A DNA stretch of 64,000 bases from Sandaracinus amylolyticus (GTDB lineage: Bacteria; Myxococcota_A; Polyangia; Polyangiales; Sandaracinaceae), in NCBI RefSeq assembly GCF_021631985.1, contig NZ_CP070225.1, forward strand, positions 868,001-932,000, written 5' to 3'. The notes beneath the pieces are model-generated. The model had not been told where the DNA came from. It did not search any database and saw only the letters and a program-made list of their open reading frames with translations. Shown in pieces: positions 54,484 through 63,036 of this stretch. Both the position numbers and the translations under genes were made by a program. Position 1 is the first letter of the stretch. The number at the start of each line of letters is the position of its first letter.

Positions 54484-54891
54484 ATGTTGGACGACCGCCT
54501 GACCGCCGACGAGCGCCGTGCGCTGCTCTTCCTGCTCACGTCGGTCGCGCTCGCCGACGGCAAGCTCTCCGACTCCGAGGTCCGCTTCGTCCAGCGCCTC
54601 GCGCTCCCAGTGGGCATCGAGGTCGGCGAGCTGCTCGCGATGGTCGACGAAGCGCACGAGGGCGAGCTCTGCGCCCGCCTCGCGCGACCCGTCGCCGCGC
54701 GCATCGCGGTGCTCGAGCTGCTCCGCCTCGCGCACGTCGACGACGTCTACACCCACGTCGAGGAACACGCGATCCACGAGCTCGCGACCCGCCTCGGCGT
54801 CGATCTCGCGCGCGTCGAGAAGCTCGAGTCCTGGGTGCGACGGGAGTGGCAGCTCCTGTCCGAAGGCCGCCGCCTCGTGGAAGAGAGCTGA
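54484..54891 (+). CDS. TerB-like domain protein
   Basis: A 135-residue all-helical protein similar to the TerB/DjlA-N fold: LLFLLTSVALADGKLSDSEV at the start contains the D-G-x2-x-D/E acidic motif that may bind a metal, with a second acidic stretch near LELLRLAHVDDVYTHVEE. Family members take part in tellurite resistance or membrane stress responses, but no ter operon is nearby. The ATG at 54484 is adequate. Its stop overlaps the start of the UbiB-like gene (TGATG), so both are probably made together. Confidence 0.8.
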   Translation: MLDDRLTADERRALLFLLTSVALADGKLSDSEVRFVQRLALPVGIEVGELLAMVDEAHEGELCARLARPVAARIAVLELLRLAHVDDVYTHVEEHAIHELATRLGVDLARVEKLESWVRREWQLLSEGRRLVEES

Positions 54892-56216
54892 TGGATCGCC
54901 TTCGCCTCTTCGCGCGCTTCCTGCGCATCGCGTGGGTCTTCGTCGCCGCGCCGTTCCGCTACCTCGGCCGCCTGCTCGTCGCCGACGGAGCGCCCGACCC
55001 CGCGACGCGCGAGCGCTGGCAGGGCGAGATCTTCGCGAATGCGCTCGAGTCACTCGGCGCGACCTACGTGAAGTTCGGCCAGATCCTCGGCTCGCGCCCC
55101 GATCTGCTCCCGCCCGGATGGCTCGCCGCGCTCGCGCGCCTGCAGGACGACGTCGCGCCCGCGCCGTGGCCCGCGATGCGCGCGATGCTCGAGACGGAGC
55201 TCGGCCCGGAGCGCCTCGCGCGCTTCACGCACATCGACGAGACCCCGCTCGCCGCGGCCTCGGTCGCGCAGGTGCACATCGGCGTGCTCGACACCGGCGA
55301 GAAGGTCGCGATCAAGATCCAGCGCCCCGAGGCGCGCGAACAGATCGAGCGCGACCTCTTCCTCATGCGGGTGATCGCCAACGCGCTCGATCGCATCCCG
55401 CAGCTGCGCCTGCTCTCGATCCCCGGCTCGGTCGAGCGCTTCGGCGAGGCGCTCTCGAACCAGCTCGACTTCACGCTCGAGGCCGCGAACAACCGCCGCC
55501 TCGCGAAGAACTTCAAGCGCGAGAAGAAGGTCCGCCTTCCCGCGATCCACGACGCGCTCTCGACGTCGCGCGTGCTCACGATGCAGTTCGTCGACGGCGT
55601 GAAGGCGACCCAGCCCGAGCGCGTCGGCGGCGATCGCGTGGAGCTCGCGGAGCGCGGTGGTCGCGCGATCCTGCAGATGGTGTTCGCCGACGGCTTCGTG
55701 CACGCCGACCTGCACCCCGGGAACATCCTGCTCGCCGACGACGGCACGATGACGTTCCTCGACCTCGGCATGGTCGCGGAGATCCCGCCCGACCTGATGC
55801 GCCCGTGGTGCGAGACCTTCCTCGCGCTCGCCCAGAAGGACGGCGCAGCGGCAGCGCGGCTCTTCTACGTGCACGCGCCGAGCGTGGGGAAGAGCGACTA
55901 CGACGACTACGAGCGCGACGTGCTCGAGTACCTCTCGAAGCTGTGGGACGTGCGCCTCGGCGACATCGAGGTCGGCGCGGTCGTGAGCGGCATGATGAAC
56001 GTGCTGCGCCGCCACCAGGTCCAGATCGAGCCGGTGTTCACGGTGGTGAACGTCTCGCTGCTGGTCGCCGAAGGCCTGGGCAAGCAGCTCGATCCGCAGA
56101 TCGATCTCGTGAACCTCGCCGTCCCCTACCTGCTCCAGGCGCAGCTCGCCGCGCCGCCGGGCAGGGCGCCCCGCCGCGAGGTGGAGCGTCGCGAGCCGCG
56201 CGCCCAGGCGAATTGA
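54891..56216 (+). CDS. UbiB/ABC1-family atypical kinase
   Basis: A 441-residue protein with an N-terminal amphipathic or membrane-associated segment, then the ABC1 core: VKFGQILGSRPDLLP (KxGQ motif), PLAAASVAQVH (A-rich loop replacing the G-loop), VAIKIQRP, VHADLHPGN and FLDLGM. The family supports ubiquinone synthesis or lipid-related processes, and ATPase activity is more likely than protein phosphorylation. The usual C-terminal membrane helices of UbiB are not evident; a charged tail ends the protein. It is coupled to the TerB-like gene. Confidence 0.9.
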   Translation: MDRLRLFARFLRIAWVFVAAPFRYLGRLLVADGAPDPATRERWQGEIFANALESLGATYVKFGQILGSRPDLLPPGWLAALARLQDDVAPAPWPAMRAMLETELGPERLARFTHIDETPLAAASVAQVHIGVLDTGEKVAIKIQRPEAREQIERDLFLMRVIANALDRIPQLRLLSIPGSVERFGEALSNQLDFTLEAANNRRLAKNFKREKKVRLPAIHDALSTSRVLTMQFVDGVKATQPERVGGDRVELAERGGRAILQMVFADGFVHADLHPGNILLADDGTMTFLDLGMVAEIPPDLMRPWCETFLALAQKDGAAAARLFYVHAPSVGKSDYDDYERDVLEYLSKLWDVRLGDIEVGAVVSGMMNVLRRHQVQIEPVFTVVNVSLLVAEGLGKQLDPQIDLVNLAVPYLLQAQLAAPPGRAPRREVERREPRAQAN

Positions 56217-56250
56217 CTCGTCGCGCACGAATTCGTTCGCTGGGGGGGCT

Positions 56251-56278
56251 TTGAGCCGGCGGACCGCAGTGCTATCCT
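56251..56278 (+). promoter_or_regulatory. Candidate promoter of the RNA-binding protein gene
   Basis: TTGAGC (56251-56256), a 16-bp spacer and TATCCT (56273-56278) lie about 375 bp before the RRM gene. If used, the transcript would have a leader of roughly 370 nt, which contains no convincing gene. Confidence 0.4.
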
Positions 56279-56284
56279 CGCTCG

Positions 56285-56653
56285 CGTCGAGTTTCGTTCG
56301 TGCCCGTCCGTGCTCCGAGATCCTGGCCCCTTTGGCTCGTTCCCGCGATCGTCGCGGGCGAGCCGCCGGTGTCTCGTTCCGTGCACACGACGCAGCGTTT
56401 GCTGGCTCGCGGACTCACCGCCGCGAGCGCTTCCCGCCGCAGGTCCCATCCATGTCCGTCGAGCCCGTCCTGCATGAACGTGGCGAGCCCGGCTTCGTCG
56501 ACCGCAGACGTGTGGACCAGCAGAGGTATCGAGCGAGGTGACACGTAGCGAACGCGCTGCGTGCGAAGAGGCTGCGGGCGTCGAGCCCGCACGGGAGGGC
56601 CGCGAAGGCGGCTCGCCCATGAGGAGAAGGCCGTAGGGAGAGAGAGTGGATCG
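56285..56653 (+). other. Long untranslated leader before the RRM gene
   Basis: These bases contain no plausible reading frame with the codon bias of real genes. They include a perfect 7-bp hairpin (TGCGGGC at 56573-56579, GCCCGCA at 56585-56591) and the sequence GGGAGAGAGAG just before the start codon. Cold-regulated RNA-binding proteins elsewhere often have long structured leaders, so thermosensing or autoregulation is possible but unproved. Confidence 0.4.
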
Positions 56654-57256
56654 ATGTCGAAGAAGCTTTTCGTGGGTGGTCTGAGCTGGGGTACGACGGA
56701 CGAGGGACTGCGGCAGGCGTTCGAGCGTTTCGGTGACGTGTCGGAAGCCAAGGTGATCACCGATCGCGAGACCGGTCGTTCGCGTGGCTTCGGGTTCGTC
56801 ACGTTCGCGGACGGTGCGGCAGCCGATCGTGCGATCCAGGAGATGGATGGCGCGATGCTCGACTCGCGCACCATCAACGTGAACGAGGCGCGTGAGCGCA
56901 CGCCGCGCGGTCCGGGCGGCGGTGGTGGCGGCTTCGGCGGCGGTGGCGGCGGCTACGGTGGCGGCGGCGGTGGCCGTGGCGGCTACGGCGGCGGCGGCGG
57001 CGGTCGCGACTTCGGCGGCGGTGGCGGCGGTTACGGCGGCGGTGGCGGTGGCTACGGCGGCGGTGGCGGCGGCTACGGCGGCGGTGGCGGTGGCTACGGC
57101 GGCGGTGGCGGCGGCTACGGCGGCGGCGGTGGCGCGCCGGGCGGCGGCGCCGGCGGCGGTGGCCGTGGTGGCAGCGGCGGCGGCGGGCGCGGGGGCGGCG
57201 GTGGCCGTCCGGAGCGCAAGCGTCGTCGTGGTGAGGACGACGACGGCGAGTGGTGA
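56654..57256 (+). CDS. Glycine-rich RRM RNA-binding protein
   Basis: A 200-residue protein with one RNA-recognition motif (residues 1-82): RNP2 is LFVGGL at 5-10 and RNP1 is RGFGFVTF near 45, with aromatic residues positioned for RNA stacking. The rest is a run of Gly-Gly-Tyr/Phe/Arg repeats and a basic end with RKRRR followed by an acidic tail. The architecture resembles cyanobacterial cold-induced Rbp and plant GRP proteins. It may remodel RNA at low temperature and could condense through the Gly-rich tail. The ATG at 56654 starts the motif exactly; a strong hairpin follows the gene. Confidence 0.95.
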   Translation: MSKKLFVGGLSWGTTDEGLRQAFERFGDVSEAKVITDRETGRSRGFGFVTFADGAAADRAIQEMDGAMLDSRTINVNEARERTPRGPGGGGGGFGGGGGGYGGGGGGRGGYGGGGGGRDFGGGGGGYGGGGGGYGGGGGGYGGGGGGYGGGGGGYGGGGGAPGGGAGGGGRGGSGGGGRGGGGGRPERKRRRGEDDDGEW

Positions 57257-57307
57257 GATCCGCGCGTCTCCGCGCGACTGATCCCCCCACGAAAAGCTGA
57301 AGACGAA

Positions 57308-57358
57308 GGCCGCACCGGCGTCACGACGTGACGCCGGCCAGCGGCCTGTCGTCGTTTT
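57308..57358. terminator. Bidirectional terminator after the RRM gene
   Basis: A 10-bp stem (CCGGCGTCAC at 57315-57324, its complement at 57328-57337) nested in an outer GGCCGC/GCGGCC stem is followed by TGTCGTCGTTTT on the plus strand and by TTCGTCTTC on the minus strand. It separates the convergent RRM and FHA-regulator genes. Confidence 0.75.
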
Positions 57359-57363
57359 CGGGC

Positions 57364-58806
57364 TCACTCGTCGACGTCGAGCTCGTCGTCCTGCGCGGTG
57401 ATTCCGTACTTCTTCATCAGCTTGCGGAAGTACTTGCGGTCGATCTCCGCTTCGCGCGCGGCGTGCGAGATGTTGCCGTTGTTCTTCTTGAGCAGGCCCG
57501 CGATGTAGTCGCGCTCGAAGCTCGCGACCCAGCGCTCCTTCGCGTCCTTGAACGTGCCCTCGAGCTCCGACGCGCGGAAGTCGGGCAGCGGGATCGACAC
57601 GTCCGTCTCGCTGTCGTTGTCGCGCGGCACGCCGCGCGGCCACGCGATGTGCTCGGGCACGTCGGCGAGCTCGACCGTGTCGCTCTCCGAGAACGACACC
57701 GCGCGCTCGATCACGTTGTGCAGCTCGCGCACGTTGCCGGGCCAGTCGTACTGCGAGAGCCGATCGAGCACGCCGGGCGCGAACTGCGTCACGCGGCGAT
57801 GCCCCTCGCGATCCTTGTTGAAGTGGCCGTGATCCAGGAAGTGCCGCGCGAGCAGCTTCACGTCGTCGCGACGCTCGCGCAGCGGCGGGAGCACGAGGCG
57901 CACGACCGTGAGCCGATAGAAGAGATCCTCGCGGAAGCGCCCGGCGCGCACTTCCTCCTCGAGGTTGCGGTTCGTCGCGGCGACGATGCGCACGTCGACC
58001 TTGATCGGCTTGGTGCCGCCGATGCGCTTCACCTCGCGCTGCTCGAGCACGCGAAGGAGCTTCGGCTGCAGATCGAGCTGCAGCTCGCCGAGCTCGTCGA
58101 GGAACACGGTCCCGCCGTTCGCCATCTCGAACACGCCCTGGCGGGTCTGGTGGGCGCCGGTGAACGAGCCCTTCTCGTGCCCGAAGAGCTCGCTCTCGAT
58201 CAGGTTCTCCGGCACCGCGCCGCAGTCGAACACCATGAAGGGTCCGCCCTCGCGCTTGCTCGCGCCGTGGATCGTGCGCGCGACGACGTCCTTGCCGGTG
58301 CCGGTCTCGCCCTCGATGACGACGGTCGCGTCGGTGGGCGCGATCTTCTCGAGGATCGCGTAGATCTCGCGCATCTTGCGGTCGCGCCCGATGATCTCGC
58401 CGTAGCGATCGGTCTCCGCGGGGACGATGCGCACGCGCTCGTCGAAGGGCTGGAAGCGGATCTCGGTCTTGCCCAGCGTGACGACGACGTCGGGGCGCAG
58501 CCACGCCTCGCGGATGCGCACCCGGTTCACGAACGTGCCGTTCGTCGAGTCGAGATCCTGGATCAGGTACTGATCGCCCTCGACGAAGATGCGGCAGTGA
58601 TTGCGCGAGACCGTCTCGTCCTCGAGGACGAGATCGTTGTCCTCCATCGCGCCGATGTTGATCACGTCCTTGTCGAAGAGCCGCTCCTCGACTTGACCCT
58701 CACGGGCGACGACGAGCTTGAAGCGCCGCAGCGTGATCGTCGCGGGACGCCCGTCGATGTAGGTGATCTTGGTCGCGGAAGCGGGAATCGCGTCGGCGTC
58801 AGACAT
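57364..58806 (-). CDS. FHA-domain sigma-54-dependent activator
   Basis: A 480-residue regulator. The N-terminal FHA domain (about 45-110) has [23 protein letters not shown] and [10 protein letters not shown], so it binds phosphothreonine peptides and is probably controlled by a Ser/Thr kinase. The AAA+ domain (about 140-375) is active-looking: [14 protein letters not shown] in place of [22 protein letters not shown] and [10 protein letters not shown]. The C-terminus has a Fis-type helix-turn-helix ([20 protein letters not shown]). Such FHA activators are typical of myxobacteria. The ATG at 58806 is only a few bases from a likely transcription start. Confidence 0.93.
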   Translation of the reverse strand: MSDADAIPASATKITYIDGRPATITLRRFKLVVAREGQVEERLFDKDVINIGAMEDNDLVLEDETVSRNHCRIFVEGDQYLIQDLDSTNGTFVNRVRIREAWLRPDVVVTLGKTEIRFQPFDERVRIVPAETDRYGEIIGRDRKMREIYAILEKIAPTDATVVIEGETGTGKDVVARTIHGASKREGGPFMVFDCGAVPENLIESELFGHEKGSFTGAHQTRQGVFEMANGGTVFLDELGELQLDLQPKLLRVLEQREVKRIGGTKPIKVDVRIVAATNRNLEEEVRAGRFREDLFYRLTVVRLVLPPLRERRDDVKLLARHFLDHGHFNKDREGHRRVTQFAPGVLDRLSQYDWPGNVRELHNVIERAVSFSESDTVELADVPEHIAWPRGVPRDNDSETDVSIPLPDFRASELEGTFKDAKERWVASFERDYIAGLLKKNNGNISHAAREAEIDRKYFRKLMKKYGITAQDDELDVDE

Positions 58807-58815
58807 CCGCGCGCA

Positions 58816-58844
58816 CACTTACCGCGGGCCGAATATGGGGTCAA
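58816..58844 (-). promoter_or_regulatory. Candidate promoter giving a near-leaderless mRNA
   Basis: On the minus strand TTGACC (58844-58839), a 17-bp spacer and TAAGTG (58821-58816) resemble a sigma-70 promoter. Transcription would begin only about 3-5 bases before the ATG at 58806 of the FHA activator. The -10 match is weak. Confidence 0.35.
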
Positions 58845-58942
58845 CGGTCCCCACGTGATCCCCCTCCGAACGGTGTACTGCGAGTCCTGTCTTGTTGCCG
58901 CCCCGAAAAGATCGTGACAGCCTCGGCGAAAGCGGGGCTTCC

Positions 58943-59470
58943 ATGGACGGCCAGGCGCTCTTCGACAAGGTCGTAGCCCTCTCGGGCGTGAGCGCGGTGC
59001 TCGCCCCGGGCCTCGTGAAGCGCGCTCTCCTGGACGGGAAGGTCCACATCGAGAGCGCGACGCCCGCCGACTATCGCGCTGCGCTGCCGCGCATCCTGGC
59101 GCGGATGCGCGCGTACATGCCGGAAGAGGAAGCGCAGCGACGCGCGCGGCGCATCAGCGCGATGCTCGCGCACCTCGAGTCGGGGCGCACGCTGGTCGAG
59201 GGCGAGGACGAGAGCGACTGGTCGTTGATCGGTCGCGTGAACGACGCGCTGCGCGCCGGTGGAGGGACGCCGGCGGAGGGTGTTCGTCGCAGCTCGACGC
59301 AGAGCGGTGAGCGCTCGCTGGACGATCTCGACGACGACATCACGGTGCTGGGCCGCCGCTACACCGCGCACGAGCGCGAGCTGCTGCGCAAAGCGGGCGC
59401 GCCGGTGAAGGAGCCCACGCAGCCCTTCTCGATCCCCCCGCGCACCGGCTCCGACGACGACGAGCGCTGA
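58943..59470 (+). CDS. Hypothetical protein
   Basis: A 175-residue soluble protein: a helical, fairly conserved-looking first 105 residues (FDKVVALSGVSAVLAPGLVKRALL) and a polar, probably disordered tail with Asp, Arg and Ser. I recognise no family and no motif. The ATG at 58943 is used; an upstream ATG at 58892 adds a polar stretch with no sign of conservation. It is divergent from the FHA activator across 136 bp. Its codon bias matches real genes. Confidence 0.65.
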   Translation: MDGQALFDKVVALSGVSAVLAPGLVKRALLDGKVHIESATPADYRAALPRILARMRAYMPEEEAQRRARRISAMLAHLESGRTLVEGEDESDWSLIGRVNDALRAGGGTPAEGVRRSSTQSGERSLDDLDDDITVLGRRYTAHERELLRKAGAPVKEPTQPFSIPPRTGSDDDER

Positions 59471-59475
59471 TCGCG

Positions 59476-59545
59476 CTCAGGACGCTCGCCCGCCGGTCCG
59501 TACGCGCTTCGCGCGCTCCCGTCCGGGGCGGGACGAGCACTCAGT
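59476..59545. repeat. Single reversed copy of the 140-bp hairpin repeat family
   Basis: On the minus strand this reads CTGAGTGCTCG..., then CGGGAGCGCGCGAAGCGCG and a GGCGGGCGAGCG end, matching the core of the array at 50811. It overlaps the stop codon of the DUF486 gene, whose TGA forms part of the element's first bases. The central stem differs from that of the array copies but is again self-complementary. Confidence 0.65.
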
Positions 59546-59909
59546 GCGCGGCGCCATCGCCCGTGCCGCCGCGGAACACGAAGTACGCAGCGCCGCAGAG
59601 GCAGAGCGTCGCCCAGACGAGATCCATCGAGAACGGGCGCCGCATGTAGAGCACGGCGAACACCATGAACACGATCATGGTGATCACCTCCTGCATCACC
59701 TTGAGCTGACCCAGGTTGAACGTGCCGAACCCGGCGCGGTTCGCGGGGACCTGGAGGCAGTACTCGAAGAAGGCGATGCCCCAGCTCACCGCGATGGCGA
59801 TCCAGAGCGGGCGATCACGCAGCGTCTTCAGGTGCCCGTACCACGCGAACGTCATGAAGACGTTCGAGAGGACGAGCAGCCCGATGGTCCTCAGCCACAC
59901 CGACGACAT
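59541..59909 (-). CDS. DUF486/DMT-superfamily small membrane protein
   Basis: A 122-residue protein with four hydrophobic helices matching DUF486 from end to end: LVLSNVFMTFAWYGHLK, SWGIAFFEYCLQVPANR, LKVMQEVITMIVFMVFAVLYM and LCLCGAAYFVFRG. It is of normal length and resembles half-size drug/metabolite transporters; the substrate is unknown. The ATG at 59909 begins at the conserved first helix. It follows the parvulin gene by 7 bp and may be in the same operon. Confidence 0.93.
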   Translation of the reverse strand: MSSVWLRTIGLLVLSNVFMTFAWYGHLKTLRDRPLWIAIAVSWGIAFFEYCLQVPANRAGFGTFNLGQLKVMQEVITMIVFMVFAVLYMRRPFSMDLVWATLCLCGAAYFVFRGGTGDGAAH

Positions 59910-59916
59910 GGAGCGA

Positions 59917-61026
59917 TCACGGCGTGCGCTCGCCCTCGGGCGGCGCTTCGGCGGGGCTCTCGTCGGTGGCGCCCATCTCGGCGCCCTCGTCGACCTCCGC
60001 GCCCTCGTCGACCTCGGCGTGCTCGTCCTCGCCCGCGAGGGTCTCCGGCGGATCCATGCGGATCGGGCGCATGCGCTCGTACTCGACGGTCACGCCCGCC
60101 TGGGTGCGCAGGCGCTCCACGAGCTCGTCGATCGCGGCCTGACGGCGCTCGCGCCAGAGGCGCAGGCGGATCGACGGCGAGGCCTCCTCGAGGCTGCGGT
60201 GCTCGGCGGGACGACGCCCGGTGAGCTTCACGACGCTCCACTGACCGCCGACCTCGACCGGCTGCGACACGTCGCCGACCTCGGTGAGCCCGAACGCGGC
60301 GCGCACGAGCGCAGCGTCGACCTCGGGGTCGGTGCTGTTCGGGGCGCGGCCCTGGTCGTCGAAGTAGCGGAGGTCGCCACCGCGGGCGCGGCTCTCGGCG
60401 TCGAGGCTGCGCTCCTGCGCGATCGAGCGGAACGTGCGCGCGTCGGCCTCGCGGAGCTGCGGCAGGACGCCGTCCGCGTCGGCGCGCGTCGCGAGCAGGA
60501 TGTGGCTCGCGCGCCGGAGCTCGGGGCGGCTGAACTCCTCGGGGTGCGCGTCGTAGAACGCGCGCACGTCCTCGGCGGAGATCGACTCCGGCGTGATGCG
60601 CTCGTCGAAGCGCTCGCGCACGAACTGCTGCACCGCGGCCTGCGACGTGGCCTCGCGCACCTCGGGATCGTCGCCGAAGCCCTGACGCGCGGCCTCGCGC
60701 GCGAGCAGCTCGAAGCGCACCATGTTCTGCACGAGGTCGCGCAGCTGCGCGGGATCGCGATAACGCGCGCGCATGAAGGGCGACTGCCGCGCGACCTGAT
60801 CCTCGATCTCGCCGACGGTGATGCGCACGTCGCCGACACGGGCGATGACCTGCGCGCGACGCGCCTCGTCCTCGGGGGTGCGCGTCGCGGGCGGCGTCGG
60901 TGCCGGCGGCGTGGGCTGCGTGGGGTCGACCTGCTGGGCCGTCGCCTTGGAGAGGTCGGTGCCCGCATAGGCGAGGGCGGCGCCCGCGAGCACGGCGGCG
61001 ATCAGGAGCGTGGCGATCCGGCGCAT
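59917..61026 (-). CDS. Parvulin-type peptidyl-prolyl isomerase, exported
   Basis: A 369-residue protein with a signal peptide or anchor (about 5-22), a Pro/Thr linker, a SurA_N-like helical part (about 60-150) and one parvulin domain with RASHILLATR, ARGGDLRYFDDQG and GQWSVVKLTGRR. The tail is acidic with short Glu/Asp-Val repeats (HAEVDEGAEVDEGAEMG). It is a second periplasmic folding helper besides the one ending at 15160, but shorter and with a single catalytic domain. The ATG at 61026 is clear. Confidence 0.88.
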   Translation of the reverse strand: MRRIATLLIAAVLAGAALAYAGTDLSKATAQQVDPTQPTPPAPTPPATRTPEDEARRAQVIARVGDVRITVGEIEDQVARQSPFMRARYRDPAQLRDLVQNMVRFELLAREAARQGFGDDPEVREATSQAAVQQFVRERFDERITPESISAEDVRAFYDAHPEEFSRPELRRASHILLATRADADGVLPQLREADARTFRSIAQERSLDAESRARGGDLRYFDDQGRAPNSTDPEVDAALVRAAFGLTEVGDVSQPVEVGGQWSVVKLTGRRPAEHRSLEEASPSIRLRLWRERRQAAIDELVERLRTQAGVTVEYERMRPIRMDPPETLAGEDEHAEVDEGAEVDEGAEMGATDESPAEAPPEGERTP

Positions 61027-61077
61027 CGGCGGGCCTTCATTCCATGCACGAAAACGAGGGTCAAGCGTGCTCAGGAC

Positions 61078-61165
61078 AGCTGGAGTGCTCGCTGGTGGAG
61101 GGCCCGCACGGGAGCGTGCGGCGCACGCGGACGGGAGGGCTCTGCGCCAGCGAGCCGATTTTGGA
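61078..61165. repeat. Single copy of the 140-bp hairpin repeat family
   Basis: GGAGTGCTCGCTGG (about 61082) and CCAGCGAGCC (61147-61156) form an outer stem, with GCGTGC-GGC-GCACGC in the middle. Compared with the array at 50811 the central loop (GGC versus GAA) and outer stem differ but pairing is kept. It lies 8 bp beyond the stop of the minus-strand barrel gene, the same relation as the array has to mscS. Confidence 0.8.
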
Positions 61166-61173
61166 CACTCTCT

Positions 61174-62106
61174 TCAGAACCCGTAGCCGACCGAGCCGCC
61201 GAACGAGAAGCCGTAGCCGTTGAACGCGGTGTCGACGCGGATCTGGATCTGGCGGATCGGCTTGAAGCGGAACGAGACGCGCGGGAGGTCGATCGTCGCG
61301 AAGATCGGCGGGACGCCGCCCTCGCCGAAGTAGAACGGGTTCGCGCCCGTGATGTGCTGGTAGGTGCCGCCGCGCTGGCGCGTGTCGTCGAGACGGCCGT
61401 TCGAGCCGGGCATCTCGACCGGGGTCTCGCAGCGATCGCCGGTCGACGCGTCGGGGCCGGGGCAGGGCATCCAGTTGCTGCCGCTGCCGACCGCGTCGAT
61501 CGCCTCGGTGCGGTAGAGGTCACCGATCACGCCGCCGACGCCGAGGCCGAGGCCGATCTCGATCGCGAACCAGTCGGCGATCGGGATCGACCACGAGAAG
61601 CCGAACCAGCCGTAGATGACGCCGAGGTTGCTCTCGATGTACTCGGTCTCGCCGACGGGCTCGTTCTCGCCGCGGAGGAACCCGTTCCAGCCCATCCCCT
61701 GGTAGAAGACCTCGAGCTGGATGTTGAAGCCGTTGCGGCGGTAGTTGAAGTACGCGCCGAACGCGCCGTTCACCGGGACGTCGAAGCCGTTGGGGAACGC
61801 GACGCCGCCGACCTCGAACGGGTAGCTCGGGATGACGAGCGCACGCGCGAGCGCGCCGACGAAGAAGTAGTCGCGGTTCTCGACTTCGTGGGGATCGATG
61901 CCGTCGTCGCCGCGCTCGACCGTGGTCTGCTCCTCGAGCAGCGCCTGCTCGTCGGACATCTGGGTCTCGGACGGCGTGCCCGTGTCGTCGGTCGCCGTCG
62001 CGCCCTCGGCCGCGGTCGTCGTGCCGGTGGTCTGCGCGGACGCGCGTGGAGCTGCGAGCGAGAGGACGAGCGCGGTCAGGAGCGAAAGCGAGGCGATGCG
62101 AGTCAT
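61174..62106 (-). CDS. Outer-membrane beta-barrel protein
   Basis: A 310-residue exported protein with signal peptide ending RASAQ. After a Thr/Glu-rich 60-residue N-terminal stretch it has alternating strands with aromatic girdles (YFFVGALARALVI, GAFGAYFNYRRNGFNIQLEV) and ends in SFGGSVGYGF, the C-terminal aromatic signature of outer-membrane barrels. Two cysteines in MPCPGPD and DRCETP may bond in a loop. I do not recognise a specific family. The ATG at 62106 starts the signal peptide. Confidence 0.78.
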   Translation of the reverse strand: MTRIASLSLLTALVLSLAAPRASAQTTGTTTAAEGATATDDTGTPSETQMSDEQALLEEQTTVERGDDGIDPHEVENRDYFFVGALARALVIPSYPFEVGGVAFPNGFDVPVNGAFGAYFNYRRNGFNIQLEVFYQGMGWNGFLRGENEPVGETEYIESNLGVIYGWFGFSWSIPIADWFAIEIGLGLGVGGVIGDLYRTEAIDAVGSGSNWMPCPGPDASTGDRCETPVEMPGSNGRLDDTRQRGGTYQHITGANPFYFGEGGVPPIFATIDLPRVSFRFKPIRQIQIRVDTAFNGYGFSFGGSVGYGF

Positions 62107-62184
62107 GGACGGGCATCCTAAGCGGGGACGCGGATCCCGTGGAAGAGGCGGCGCGAACGGCGTGTGCGCGCGCTCAAGCGGAGA

Positions 62185-63036
62185 TCAGACGTTGGGGATG
62201 CGGACTTGCGATGCGAACGCAGCGCCGAGCGTCGTGACCGTCACGCACGCGAACATCGCCGCGAGCGCGAGCCAGAGCAGGAACGCGAGCGCACCGCGTC
62301 GTGCGTCGATGCCCTGCATGCGCGAGACCGCGACGATCTGGATCCACGTCGACCAGACGCCGAACGCGAAGCCGATCGCACCGCCGAACGCGCCGACGAA
62401 GGTGAGCGGCGAGACGATCGGGACGAGCGCCGCGGTGGCGCTCGCGTAGCAGAGCGCGCGCACGATCACGTGGTAGGGGCGCTGCAGCCCCCCGACGGCG
62501 CGCAGGGCGATCCACCAGAACGACGCCGCGACGAACGTGCTCACGAAGAACACGAGCGGGGCGACCGCGAGCTGCGCGAGGAACGCCTCGTCCGATGCGG
62601 CCCAGAGGAACTGGCGCATCACCGGATCGGCGCGCAGCTCGGCGCGCGTCTGCTCGGCGAACACGAGGTTCCAGCCGGTGCTCGAGGCGGCCCCGACGAG
62701 GTGCAGCAGGAGCCCGAGCGCGACGGTGGGCGCGAGCGCGCGCTCGCGCGTGGGCTGCGAGAAGAACGCGTGCGGCTGGGTGATCACGCCGACGACGGTG
62801 CGCACCAGGGCGCGCACGATGCCGAGCTCTCGGCGCTGCTCCCACGGGATGTGGCCGGCGCGCGACGACTCGCACGATGCGCACAGGACCTCGCCGTTCG
62901 CGAGCACCTGCGTGCAGGCGACGCACGCGGCGCGCTGGCAGCGCGTGCAGGTCGCGTGGCCCGGACGATCGGGGTGCGTCGCGCAGCTCGCGGGATCGGG
63001 AGACGTCGAGGCGTCGAGCGGCGTGGGCGGGATCAC
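62185..63036 (-). CDS. Yip1-like membrane protein with N-terminal zinc-finger segment
   Basis: A 283-residue protein. Residues 18-60 hold eight Cys/His residues (CATHPDRPGHATCTRC, ACVACTQV, CASC), resembling a B-box-like zinc finger. Five to six hydrophobic helices follow from about 105, in the pattern of YIP1-family proteins (PHAFFSQPTRERALAPTVALG). The GTG at 63036 overlaps the hydrolase stop by 4 nt (GTGA), so the pair is coupled. Function in bacteria is unknown. Confidence 0.8.
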   Translation of the reverse strand: MIPPTPLDASTSPDPASCATHPDRPGHATCTRCQRAACVACTQVLANGEVLCASCESSRAGHIPWEQRRELGIVRALVRTVVGVITQPHAFFSQPTRERALAPTVALGLLLHLVGAASSTGWNLVFAEQTRAELRADPVMRQFLWAASDEAFLAQLAVAPLVFFVSTFVAASFWWIALRAVGGLQRPYHVIVRALCYASATAALVPIVSPLTFVGAFGGAIGFAFGVWSTWIQIVAVSRMQGIDARRGALAFLLWLALAAMFACVTVTTLGAAFASQVRIPNV

